DNA of 64,000 nt from Paenibacillus sp. 1_12 (GTDB lineage: Bacteria; Bacillota; Bacilli; Paenibacillales; NBRC-103111), in contig NZ_FOTE01000001.1 of assembly GCF_900114475.1 (NCBI RefSeq), forward strand, positions 784,229 to 848,228. Direction: 5' to 3'. The translations under genes were made by a program, and so were the position numbers. Positions 9,596 through 17,137 of the stretch are shown here, piece by piece; the first letter of the stretch is position 1; each line of letters opens with the position of its first letter. The notes beneath the pieces are model-generated. The model had not been told where the DNA came from. It searched no databases and worked only from the letters and a program-made list of their open reading frames with translations.

Positions 9596-10651
9596 ATGTC
9601 GACAGTAGGACAACACACCTATTCAGAAATTAACGCACAAGCCGAAGCAATTACAGCGGCATGGAACCAATTGGAGCTTCAACAGGATTGGATTGAACGT
9701 TACTTGAATAACGCTGCCTATGAAGAGATCGTATTTATCGGATCCGGCTCTTCTTATTATCAGGCACTCACAATGGCTGCAACCTGCAGAGCATGGCTTG
9801 GAAAAAGCGCAACGGCCTATCCTTCATCAGATCTGCTGCTGTTCCGTGAACAAACAGCTCCCTCTCATCGCAACTACCTGGTTATCGGGGTTTCCCGTTC
9901 AGGTGAATCGACTGAGGTTGTATTAGCGCTGGAGTCCGTACAATCGCTTTCCAACTGGACGATCGCGGGGATCACCTGTTATGAAGAAAGCTCGATGGCC
10001 AAGCTGGCGGAATGCCTCGTCTCCCCACTTGGAAAAGAAACGAGCACCGTTATGACGAAATCACTCAGCAGCATGACATTTTTGATGCAAGCAGCGATTG
10101 CCAAAGCCGCAGGCCGCACCGACCTGTTAGAGGAGTTAGCCGAAGTTGTGAAGCAGGATGGAGCAACCGTTCTGGAAGCAAAGCCTTTTATTGATACTTT
10201 AGTGCGTGAGCAATCTTTCAATAAATATGTATATTTGGGTATGGGAGCGCTGTACGGGCTTTCACTGGAAGCTTGTTTGAAAATCAAGGAAATGTCCTAT
10301 GTATGGACAGAAGCCTATGGAACACTGGAGTTCCGTCATGGTCCCAAATCGATCGTTGAGCCCGGTACGCTTGTCTGCCTGCTTTTGTCAGAGCAAGCCC
10401 GAGATTATGAATTGAAGGTTGCGCGCGAAATGCAGGAGTATGGGGCCTTTGTACTGCTATTGACAGCCAAAAAAGGTGAGGATACCTCATTCGCAGATGC
10501 TGTATTTGTTGTCGGTGGCAGCGAAATTTCGGATGAAGCCAGAAGTGTGCTCTACTTGCCTGCCTTGCAATTTTTAGGTTATTACACAGCTTTAAACCGT
10601 AATGTTGATCCGGATTCGCCGCGCAATTTGACACAGGTAGTGAAAATATAA
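9596..10651 (+). CDS. agaS: SIS-domain sugar-phosphate isomerase/deaminase, AgaS-like
   Basis: A 351-residue double-SIS-domain protein. The first domain has the phosphosugar-binding signatures FIGSGSSYYQAL and GVSRSGESTEV. The second has GMGALYGLSLEACLKIKEM and the EFRHGPKS segment shared with GlmS-type enzymes. In AgaS proteins this fold isomerises and deaminates galactosamine-6-phosphate to tagatose-6-phosphate. The following class II aldolase and PfkB kinase fit that pathway. Start at 9596 is set by AAAGGAG 7 bases upstream; in-frame sequence further upstream overlaps the promoter. Other SIS substrates (fructosamine or other ketose phosphates) are possible, so the symbol is a best guess. 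Confidence 0.75.
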   Translation: MSTVGQHTYSEINAQAEAITAAWNQLELQQDWIERYLNNAAYEEIVFIGSGSSYYQALTMAATCRAWLGKSATAYPSSDLLLFREQTAPSHRNYLVIGVSRSGESTEVVLALESVQSLSNWTIAGITCYEESSMAKLAECLVSPLGKETSTVMTKSLSSMTFLMQAAIAKAAGRTDLLEELAEVVKQDGATVLEAKPFIDTLVREQSFNKYVYLGMGALYGLSLEACLKIKEMSYVWTEAYGTLEFRHGPKSIVEPGTLVCLLLSEQARDYELKVAREMQEYGAFVLLLTAKKGEDTSFADAVFVVGGSEISDEARSVLYLPALQFLGYYTALNRNVDPDSPRNLTQVVKI

Positions 10652-10652
10652 C

Positions 10653-10725
10653 TACGCTTACGAAGTCAGTTTTGCCAAGGCAAAACCGAGCTTATGCTTA
10701 CGAAGTAAGTTTTCCACGAAAACTT
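10653..10725 (+). repeat. Tandem pair of hairpin-forming repeats
   Basis: A 21-base unit (TACGCTTACGAAGTCAGTTT plus T) at 10653-10673 recurs 40 bases later at 10693-10713 with two changes. Each copy runs into a hairpin: a perfect 18-base palindrome at 10669-10686 (GTTTTGCC / GGCAAAAC) and AAGTTTTC / GAAAACTT at 10707-10725. The block fills the gap between the isomerase and aldolase genes without a U-run, so it looks like an intergenic repeat or an mRNA processing site. Confidence 0.7.
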
Positions 10726-10741
10726 TTAGGAGGAGTCATCC

Positions 10742-11608
10742 ATGCCGTTAGTTTCATCGACAGCCTTATTACAAGTTGCCCGCAGCCGAGGCTATGGGAT
10801 CGGCGCTTTTAACGTACACACCCTAGAAATGCTGCAGGCCGTCGTAGATGCTGCGGAGGAAACGAATTCACCGCTCATTTTGCAATCGACAGTTGGGACG
10901 GTCAAGCATCTTGGGGCAGATTATTTGGTTGCTGCCGCGACCACTGCCGCCAATCGTTCCAGCGTGCCCATCGCGCTTCATCTGGACCACTGTACGGACT
11001 TTGACATGATCATTCATTGTATCCGTGCAGGCTACACCTCTGTAATGATTGATGCGTCCATGTATGCTTTTGAGGAAAATGTGGCTCAAACCAAACGAAT
11101 CGTGGACATCGCCCGCGCTGCTGGTGTGAATGTCGAAGCCGAGCTTGGAAAGGTTGGGGGCGTTGAGGACGATATCGTTGTTGCCGAGCATGAGGCCTTA
11201 TTGGCGGATCCAGAGGAATGTGCGCGTTTTATTGAACTTACGGGTGTTCCCACATTGGCTCCTGCCATTGGAACCGCACACGGTATTTACAAAGGAGATC
11301 CTAATATCGATTTTGAGCGAATCCGTCAGGTCGCTGATCGGGTATCGGTTCCTCTGGTACTGCATGGAGGCTCGGGTATTCCCGAAGAGCAGGTCAAACG
11401 CTGTATTTCGCTCGGCATGTCCAAAATGAATATCGCAACCGAAATTCGTATCGTCTTCTCAGACGCCATTAAGCAGGTATTCGCGCACAACCCGGATGAA
11501 AACGATCCTCGCAAATATATGGTTCCCGCCAAAAAAGCTGTAAAAGAAGCCGCAATGGAAAAAATGCGGATGCTCGGCAGCATTGGTAAAGCATCCGATA
11601 CCCGCTAA
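10742..11608 (+). CDS. Class II fructose/tagatose-bisphosphate aldolase
   Basis: A 288-residue zinc-dependent aldolase that would split a ketose 1,6-bisphosphate into dihydroxyacetone phosphate and glyceraldehyde 3-phosphate. Family zinc and phosphate motifs are present: GAFNVHT, ALHLDHCTD, AELGKVGGVED, GTAHGIYKG, VLHGGSGIP and NIATEIR. The AgaS-like isomerase upstream and PfkB kinase downstream suggest tagatose 1,6-bisphosphate (GatY/KbaY-like) rather than the housekeeping role, but sequence alone does not separate these. AGGAGG sits 8 bases before the ATG. Confidence 0.85.
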   Translation: MPLVSSTALLQVARSRGYGIGAFNVHTLEMLQAVVDAAEETNSPLILQSTVGTVKHLGADYLVAAATTAANRSSVPIALHLDHCTDFDMIIHCIRAGYTSVMIDASMYAFEENVAQTKRIVDIARAAGVNVEAELGKVGGVEDDIVVAEHEALLADPEECARFIELTGVPTLAPAIGTAHGIYKGDPNIDFERIRQVADRVSVPLVLHGGSGIPEEQVKRCISLGMSKMNIATEIRIVFSDAIKQVFAHNPDENDPRKYMVPAKKAVKEAAMEKMRMLGSIGKASDTR

Positions 11609-11618
11609 GGAGGCACTC

Positions 11619-12578
11619 ATGATTACTACCGTAACCCTGAACGCGGCCATTGATAAAACCTACTATGTGCCAAGCTTTCCGCTCGGACAAGTATCTCGGG
11701 TACGGCAAATGTATGCGGAGCCCGGAGGCAAGGGGATCAATGTTGCCCGTGTCATTCAGCAGTTGGGCTATCCGGTTACAGCGACAGGCATTGTTGGCGG
11801 CCATAATGGGAGGTTCATCGAACAAACATTGAGTTCTCAAGGAATAAAGCATGATTTTGTACGTATCGAGGAAGAATCGCGTTTATGTTTGAACATAATT
11901 GATGAATCGATCGGTTCTTCAACTGAGGTTCTCGAGCAAGGGCCCTCGATTTCGACTGAAGTCTGGCAGCTTTTCCAAGCCAGGCTTGCCGATCTGGCTG
12001 CACAATCGCGTATTGTATGCTTCTCAGGAAGCTTACCTCAAGGTGTTCCCTCCGATGCCTACGCGCAGCTGATCCGCATCGCGAAGCAATCCGGCGCTCT
12101 GGCTTTTCTCGATACGAGCGGTCATGCATTGCTGCAAGGGGTAAGTGCGCAGCCTGATTTCGTGAAACCTAATGAAGATGAGGTCAAAGCTCTACTTGGA
12201 GCTTTCTTTGGAGGCGAATCTGAAGCTGAAGGAGATGGTGATGGTGATGGTGATCGGGCCCATGGCCTGCTTCGTTTGCATCATCAAGGGGTACCTCGGG
12301 TGACCGTCTCTCTGGGAGTGAAGGGCTCGATCAGTGCTTATGAAGGAGCTCTCTATCGAGTGCATGCTCCCTCTATTCAAACGGTCAACACCGTTGGCTG
12401 CGGAGATTCCTTTGTAGCTGGCATGGCGCTCGCTACCGCTCAAAATCTCACGTTTCCTAATTGCTTGCAATACGCTGCGGCTGTTGCATCAGCGAATGCC
12501 CTAACGGAACGGGCAGGATATGTGCAGCTCCATGATGTGGAGCGTTTGCAAAAAGAAATCAATGTAAAGCTTGTATAG
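11619..12578 (+). CDS. PfkB-family hexose-phosphate kinase (tagatose-6-P / fructose-1-P type)
   Basis: A 319-residue LacC/FruK-like kinase that would phosphorylate tagatose-6-phosphate or fructose-1-phosphate, giving the substrate of the adjacent aldolase. PfkB signatures are GGKGINVARVI near the N-terminus and NTVGCGDSFVAGMA with the catalytic Asp near the C-terminus. SGSLPQG and KPNEDEV are also present. ATG 11619 follows AAGGAGG of the preceding gene's end; the longer frame starting at 11583 lies inside the aldolase gene. Oddity: around residue 200 an acidic low-complexity insert (GDGDGDGD) is encoded by a GGTGAT repeat and lies where relatives have a short loop. Confidence 0.85.
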   Translation: MITTVTLNAAIDKTYYVPSFPLGQVSRVRQMYAEPGGKGINVARVIQQLGYPVTATGIVGGHNGRFIEQTLSSQGIKHDFVRIEEESRLCLNIIDESIGSSTEVLEQGPSISTEVWQLFQARLADLAAQSRIVCFSGSLPQGVPSDAYAQLIRIAKQSGALAFLDTSGHALLQGVSAQPDFVKPNEDEVKALLGAFFGGESEAEGDGDGDGDRAHGLLRLHHQGVPRVTVSLGVKGSISAYEGALYRVHAPSIQTVNTVGCGDSFVAGMALATAQNLTFPNCLQYAAAVASANALTERAGYVQLHDVERLQKEINVKLV

Positions 12579-12598
12579 ACGCAGACGTCTATGCAAGC
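12569..12598 (+). terminator. Terminator of the isomerase/aldolase/kinase operon
   Basis: A 12-base stem with one G-U pair (GCTTGTATAGAC / GTCTATGCAAGC) and a six-base loop, followed by a T/C-rich tract. The kinase stop codon lies in the left arm. It separates two convergent genes and may serve both strands. Confidence 0.65.
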
Positions 12599-12610
12599 TT
12601 CTTCTTGCTT

Positions 12611-13618
12611 CTACTCCACTTTCTTGGTTACCGATGAGCGAATGATGAGCTCTGGCTGCAGCACCATTCTCTGATTCATCGTATGACCACCATTGATATG
12701 CCGGAGGATCATATTAACGACCTGAGCGCCCATATCCTGAATCGGTTGGGCTATCGTCGTGAGCGGTGGATCAACAATCGTTGCCAGAATCGTATTATCG
12801 AATCCTACGACCGATAAATCGCCCGGGATGGATAAATTCATTTCGCGCGCTGCCTGAATTGTGCCGATGGCCAACAAATCATTACAAGCAAACACCGCGG
12901 TGCATACTTTCCTCTCCTCCAACAGCTCACCAGCAGCTAATTTGCCGCTTTTCACACTGAAATCACTAATACGCACCAGCTCCGGATTAAACGGAATACC
13001 GGCTTCCTCCAATGCGTGCCGATAGCCGCGAATACGCTCCTTGCTGCTCATCACTCTGGTATCTTCGGCTATCACAGCAATATGCTTGTGGCCATTTTGG
13101 ATCAAATAAGAAGTTGCCAAATAACCGCCCTGAAAATCATCAACAAGCACGATATCCACAGCTACGGCTGGCATATCGCGCGCAATGAGTGCAACGGGAA
13201 GCTTTTGGCGAACCAATTCCTTCAATAAAGCATCATTACGAACCCCTGTTGCGATAATGATGCCATCAACGCTTTTTTGCTTTAACAATGAAATGTAGCG
13301 TTCTTCCTTATCCAAACTGTTATCCGTACTGCAAATGACGACGTTAAAGCCCATTTCCTGAGCACGGTCCTCTATACTTCTCGCAATCTCCGCAAAAAAA
13401 GGATTCGCTAAATCCGGCAGCAACAATCCCAGCGTATAGGTCTGCTTGCCTGTCAAAGCCGATGCGACGACACTGGGCTGATAGTTCAGCTCATCCATAA
13501 TTTTAATCACTTTATTACGGGTTTTTTCGCTTATACGTCCTCCACGGTTAATAACCTTGGATACAGTTGCGATAGACACGCCCGCTTCCTTGGCAATATC
13601 GTAGATAGTAACCTTCAT
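12611..13618 (-). CDS. LacI-family transcriptional regulator
   Basis: A 335-residue LacI/GalR repressor. The N-terminal helix-turn-helix and hinge are complete (YDIAKEAGVSIATVSKVIN, then NYQPSVVASALTGKQ). A periplasmic-binding-protein-like effector domain follows, with the typical FACNDLLAIG and LSVVGFDNT motifs. It converges on the sugar-phosphate operon, which is its likely target, with a sugar or sugar phosphate as inducer. A symmetric AAGCGCTT lies about 43 bases upstream of its ATG and may be an autoregulatory operator. Confidence 0.9.
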   Translation of the reverse strand: MKVTIYDIAKEAGVSIATVSKVINRGGRISEKTRNKVIKIMDELNYQPSVVASALTGKQTYTLGLLLPDLANPFFAEIARSIEDRAQEMGFNVVICSTDNSLDKEERYISLLKQKSVDGIIIATGVRNDALLKELVRQKLPVALIARDMPAVAVDIVLVDDFQGGYLATSYLIQNGHKHIAVIAEDTRVMSSKERIRGYRHALEEAGIPFNPELVRISDFSVKSGKLAAGELLEERKVCTAVFACNDLLAIGTIQAAREMNLSIPGDLSVVGFDNTILATIVDPPLTTIAQPIQDMGAQVVNMILRHINGGHTMNQRMVLQPELIIRSSVTKKVE

Positions 13619-13660
13619 GCCATACCCAACTTTCCAGCAACAAATTTAAAGCAGTCGATT

Positions 13661-13668
13661 AAGCGCTT
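13661..13668. promoter_or_regulatory. Possible LacI-family operator (AAGCGCTT)
   Basis: The palindrome AAGCGCTT with a central CG and A/T-rich flanks (TTAAGCGCTTTA) lies between the LacI gene and its neighbour. LacI-family sites commonly have this central CG symmetry. I did not find the same core at the sugar-phosphate operon promoter, which weakens the call. Confidence 0.3.
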
Positions 13669-14300
13669 TACCTAAATATAAGAGAATTATTATGATTTTG
13701 CAATGCGCCTTGAGACTTCAACGAAAATATAAAAAAGGCACCCCACGGGTACCTGAGTCCTTGCTTATGTTTTAGCCATTCACCTGGGGTCTCGCAATCG
13801 CTTGCAAAAAGACTCCAGTTCTTAAATGGAATGGTGTAAAATGCCATATTGTTCACGATGGACTTCGTTGCATGAGGCAGTAAAGTGAATTTATCCAAAA
13901 GCCTGTCCAGCTCCAACTGATCAACAGACGTCCAGAACTGAACCTGCTTCACAGCTTCATTATCCGCTTTAATGGCATTAACCAATTCTTTTAAACCCTG
14001 CACAAACACGAAAGTGCGACGATAAGCCTTTTTGATAAAGGCTACCTCCACCTGACAAATATGCTGATCCTCATAATCATGAGCACCTGTTCCATAAACA
14101 AAACCAGCAGTCCCGATTATCTCATATGGCTCTTCATTGAAAATCATCAATGCTTTACCCAAGACCAAAGGACTGGCGATAAAGCTCAGCTTCATTGCAA
14201 ACGAATAAGGTAAATTCAGTTCATCATGGTGTTCGAGCAAAAAAACGATATATAACTCCATATCCATTTCAAACTGACTAAGACGGAATTGAAGAGACAT
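13668..14300 (-). CDS. GNAT-like protein 2, paralogue of the 14444-14962 gene; 3' end probably frameshifted
   Basis: The frame gives 210 residues. Its first ~170 are paralogous to the 172-residue protein just upstream. Shared pattern: acidic D before V...I..AYRRTFVFVQG, then L...I..DN..V..V.FW and KFTLLPHATKSIV. The block around YRRTFVFVQG recalls the acetyl-CoA loop of GNAT acyltransferases, but the match is weak and I infer rather than recognise the function. The start ATG shares a base with the stop of a 32-residue peptide gene (TAATG), so translation is coupled. The last ~29 codons run through a terminator. A one-base slip in the five-base A/T run at 13806-13810 would give a stop at 13772-13774 and a ~176-residue protein like its paralogue. 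Confidence 0.65.
   Translation of the reverse strand: MSLQFRLSQFEMDMELYIVFLLEHHDELNLPYSFAMKLSFIASPLVLGKALMIFNEEPYEIIGTAGFVYGTGAHDYEDQHICQVEVAFIKKAYRRTFVFVQGLKELVNAIKADNEAVKQVQFWTSVDQLELDRLLDKFTLLPHATKSIVNNMAFYTIPFKNWSLFASDCETPGEWLKHKQGLRYPWGAFFIFSLKSQGALQNHNNSLIFR
13731..13754 (-). terminator. Rho-independent terminator of the exporter/GNAT/peptide operon
   Basis: On the minus strand an eight-pair stem (AGGTACCC / GGGTGCCT with one G-U pair) with a GTG loop is followed by TTTTTT. It lies inside the apparent 3' end of the GNAT-like gene, which suggests that gene should stop before it. Confidence 0.75.
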
Positions 14301-14398
14301 TATTGTGGTTGTACTCTTAGGCTGTCATTGGTTTTCACGATTTTCGTAAAACCGCCGCCTTTAGTGGTATCTTTTAAGTTAGGAGCTACCGGGAACAT
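14300..14398 (-). CDS. 32-residue peptide, candidate precursor peptide
   Basis: A 33-codon gene that begins MFPVAPNLKD, has three glycines at 14-16 (KGGGFTKIV) and ends LRVQPQ; net charge is about +3. The ribosome site is one of the best in the window (AAAGGAGG, 8 bases before the ATG). Its TAA overlaps the ATG of the following GNAT-like gene. It lies between two paralogous GNAT-like genes in an operon with an ABC exporter, the arrangement expected of a small modified and exported peptide. There is no cysteine and no recognisable lanthipeptide, lasso or signal peptide. That it is translated is well supported by the ribosome site and coupling. That it is a precursor is an inference. Confidence 0.6.
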   Translation of the reverse strand: MFPVAPNLKDTTKGGGFTKIVKTNDSLRVQPQ

Positions 14399-14443
14399 AG
14401 CATACGCCTCCTTTGTGGATAAGTATATTTCCTTGTATCTTGA

Positions 14444-14962
14444 TTATATACTAACGAATCGATCCAAAAAAGCCCTTAATTTGTTAATTTCAACACTATA
14501 TATGTCCTCGGTACCCATTGACCCTTCCCGACTGCCTATGAAGCTAGCAAACTTGGGATAGAGCTTTTGTAAATACGTATTCTCCGAAAGTGCGACAAAT
14601 CGAAATTCTTGTACTTCCCGATTATCCTCGATAATCTGGCTCATCAAATATCGAAAACCGCGGATAAACACACGGGTGCTTCGATATGATCTGGCTACGA
14701 TCACATTATCGACCAACGCAACCCGCTGTTTATCCGCAAATTCCTGTTCAGGTGTACCCATATAGTATGCACCTACAGCCAGCATATGTTCGTTTGTATC
14801 CATAACCATAATCAGGCTGCCAGCAGTCAAATAATTGTACAGTAGCGTAATAATATCCACGGTTGTTAAGCTGGGATGCAGCTCTCTCTTATTCTGCAGC
14901 ATAAACAGACTCGCTTTGGCATAATCATCATCGGTCGTACAGCGTTTACAATAAATAGTCAT
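14444..14962 (-). CDS. GNAT-like protein 1
   Basis: A 172-residue soluble protein with a GNAT-like central block (VDNVIVARSYRSTRVFIRGFRYL) and paralogous to the protein encoded by the second gene downstream. A peptide gene lies between them. GNAT proteins move acyl groups from acyl-CoA to amines; relatives act as modifying enzymes in some peptide pathways. The fold assignment is moderate because the usual glycine-rich acetyl-CoA loop is degenerate. It starts at ATG 14962, 24 bases after the exporter ATPase stop, and belongs to the same leftward operon. Confidence 0.7.
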   Translation of the reverse strand: MTIYCKRCTTDDDYAKASLFMLQNKRELHPSLTTVDIITLLYNYLTAGSLIMVMDTNEHMLAVGAYYMGTPEQEFADKQRVALVDNVIVARSYRSTRVFIRGFRYLMSQIIEDNREVQEFRFVALSENTYLQKLYPKFASFIGSREGSMGTEDIYSVEINKLRAFLDRFVSI

Positions 14963-14986
14963 GGGGATCGTTCAGACTCCTTTCGA

Positions 14987-16180
14987 TTAAATGCGCTCAT
15001 GCAGGGTTCGCTCCACAATGGTAAGAATCTGAGGGTACTTCACGGTCAGTTCCAGAAACGCTTCCCGTCTCACCGAGAGTAACACCGAAGGCCCCCTTGC
15101 CCTCACCGTGGCAGTCCGGGGAATCCCTTTCAGCAGGGCGATTTCGCCAAAATGATCTCCATCCTGTAGCGTCGCAACCCGCTGCAAGCTACCACTCTGA
15201 AAGCTCTTCAGAATTTCAAACTTACCTCGAACGATGATGTAAAATTTGTCTCCCTGATCCCCTTCGTGGACGACGGTGTCGCCTTCTTTGAAGGTTTCTG
15301 TAGAAAACAGGGTGGAAATGTCCTGAAGGAGCAACGAATCAACTCCAGAGAAAAATGGAAGCTTGGCTAGTCGGTGGCCATCGACGGTGGCATGAAGTCC
15401 GTCCTGGGACAGCATAAACCCATGCTGCTTTTCCCACATTTCATGGTAAAGTCCCGTCCTCTGCAGAAGCTCTTGATGAGTTCCTGATTCCACGATCCTA
15501 CCCTCTTTAAAAACAAAAATCACATCTGCATTCACGATGGACGACAATCGATGCGTGACGGAAATAATCGTTGTATGATACCTCAGCTGTTGGATAGTTT
15601 GATTGATGTCAGCCTCAGTGGCAGGGTCCAGAGCCGAAGTAACCTCATCCAGCAGCAGCAGCCTCGGATTTCTGAGCAGTGCCCTTGCAATGGAAAGACG
15701 CTGGCGCTGCCCGCCCGAAAGCGAAGCTCCTTCATTGTTAATGAGCGTATCGTAGCCCTCCGGCCAGCCTATCAAGGTTTCATGAATGCGGGCCAGCTCG
15801 GCCGCTTCCATCATCTCGGCATCTGTAACCAGTTCGCTGCCAAGCCGCAGATTATCTCGGATTGTCGTATTAAACAGGAACGTGTCTTGAAACACAATGT
15901 CCATTTGCTTCCTCAAGGAAGCCTCGCTTACGGTTCTCAGATCATAACCATCGATACTAATGGAGCCATGCCTTGGATCGTAAAAGCGAGACAAAAGCTG
16001 TAACGCTGTGCTTTTACCAGAGCCGCTTGGACCTACAAACGCCGCATAGCTTCCGGCAGCAATGCGCAAGCTGACCTCCTTGATCTGATCTGTTCCCTCT
16101 GTAAATCCGAAGGTTAACTGATTCATTTCTATGTACTTGTCAAGGGGAGGCAGAGCAACGGGAGCAGACGCTTCCGGCAC
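14987..16180 (-). CDS. ABC exporter ATPase half with C-terminal cyclic-nucleotide-binding domain (frameshifted from its membrane half)
   Basis: The first ~240 residues are a complete ABC ATPase: Walker A GPSGSGKSTALQLL, signature SLSGGQRQRLSIARAL, Walker B RLLLLDEVTSALD, and the switch His in TIISVTHRLSS. Residues ~270-395 are a CRP-like cyclic-nucleotide-binding domain with the phosphate cassette FGEIALLKGIPRTATVRA. The only nearby start is a GTG at 16180. The same frame is open further upstream and the linker (PPLDKYIEMNQLTFGF) is normally internal, so this is the back half of one exporter polypeptide whose front half lies in the frame ending at 16129. Together they total about 700 residues, the usual size. 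The substrate is unknown; the downstream peptide is a candidate. Confidence 0.85.
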   Translation of the reverse strand: MPEASAPVALPPLDKYIEMNQLTFGFTEGTDQIKEVSLRIAAGSYAAFVGPSGSGKSTALQLLSRFYDPRHGSISIDGYDLRTVSEASLRKQMDIVFQDTFLFNTTIRDNLRLGSELVTDAEMMEAAELARIHETLIGWPEGYDTLINNEGASLSGGQRQRLSIARALLRNPRLLLLDEVTSALDPATEADINQTIQQLRYHTTIISVTHRLSSIVNADVIFVFKEGRIVESGTHQELLQRTGLYHEMWEKQHGFMLSQDGLHATVDGHRLAKLPFFSGVDSLLLQDISTLFSTETFKEGDTVVHEGDQGDKFYIIVRGKFEILKSFQSGSLQRVATLQDGDHFGEIALLKGIPRTATVRARGPSVLLSVRREAFLELTVKYPQILTIVERTLHERI

Positions 16181-17133
16181 ACTTGCTGATGATTCAATAT
16201 TTCCGCTATTCGTTTGAAGCTGATGCTGGAATCAATGAGGTTGGGTATCAAATAGGAGAGATTCGATGCAGATTGACCGACACTCAAAAATAAAGTAAAG
16301 AAGGCAATAAAGTCACCGACGGTCATCTCATCATGAAAGATCAGGTAGCCTCCAAAGCCGATCATCGTCCCGTTCAGCACCAGAAGCACAGTTAAGGGCA
16401 GTCGTTCAAGCAGGGAGTTCAAAATGTGCATGTTCAAACCAAAAGATAGCAGATCGCGAATTTGCCCCTGGGCACGCTGTAGGAGTCTTTCCTGTTGGTG
16501 CAGCGCTTTAATGGTTTTATAGCCTTTGACCGTTTCATCGATCATATTGGAAAACTGTTCCTGTGCTTCTTTATACCGAGCGTTACTGGCTTCTGCCCTG
16601 CCTTGCAGCAGCTTGGGGCCGATAAACATCAATACAGACCCGATCAGCATCGCCAAGGTAAGCTTCCATTCTAATACCAACAGCAAAACTAACCCCATCA
16701 CAATGCTTAATGTTTCTTTAATGAGAAAGGGAAACGATTGACATATCACTCTTTCAATGGAAGCCATATCAGACGAAAAACGGGTGACAAGATCGCCTAC
16801 CCGATATTTTTCAAAAAAAGGAAGCGATTGCTTCTGCATATGGGTAAATAGCTCTGTTCTGAGCCTCTGAATGACCCTCCCGCTCAACTTGTTAAGGGCA
16901 TAATTACCGCCGATACCAGCACAGATGCTTAACGCACCGCCCATGACCAAAATGCTTAATATGACAATGAAAACTTGAAAATTTTTGGGTACGAACGCTT
17001 CATCTACCAAATATTTCAGACTTAGAGGCGCTGCTACTGCATAAATAACTTCAACTATAACACCACAAATAAAAAATATGCCCAATAGCTTATTTTGCAG
17101 CAAATAGGGCATCAAGGTTCGAAAAAATTGCAT
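16129..17133 (-). CDS. ABC exporter membrane-domain half (frameshifted)
   Basis: A 334-residue type-1 ABC exporter transmembrane domain with six helices, intracellular loop motif FFEKYRVGDLVTRFSSDM and FKRIAEILN just before the normal domain boundary. The last ~20 residues (CRKRLLPLLCLPLTST) look like an out-of-frame tail. The ATPase half continues in another frame overlapping by 52 bases. No C39 peptidase domain precedes the membrane domain, so a leader would not be cleaved by this transporter. ATG 17133 has only a weak AAGGCGGG ribosome site, itself part of a long hairpin. Confidence 0.85.
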   Translation of the reverse strand: MQFFRTLMPYLLQNKLLGIFFICGVIVEVIYAVAAPLSLKYLVDEAFVPKNFQVFIVILSILVMGGALSICAGIGGNYALNKLSGRVIQRLRTELFTHMQKQSLPFFEKYRVGDLVTRFSSDMASIERVICQSFPFLIKETLSIVMGLVLLLVLEWKLTLAMLIGSVLMFIGPKLLQGRAEASNARYKEAQEQFSNMIDETVKGYKTIKALHQQERLLQRAQGQIRDLLSFGLNMHILNSLLERLPLTVLLVLNGTMIGFGGYLIFHDEMTVGDFIAFFTLFLSVGQSASNLSYLIPNLIDSSISFKRIAEILNHQQVCRKRLLPLLCLPLTST

Positions 17134-17137
17134 GAGA

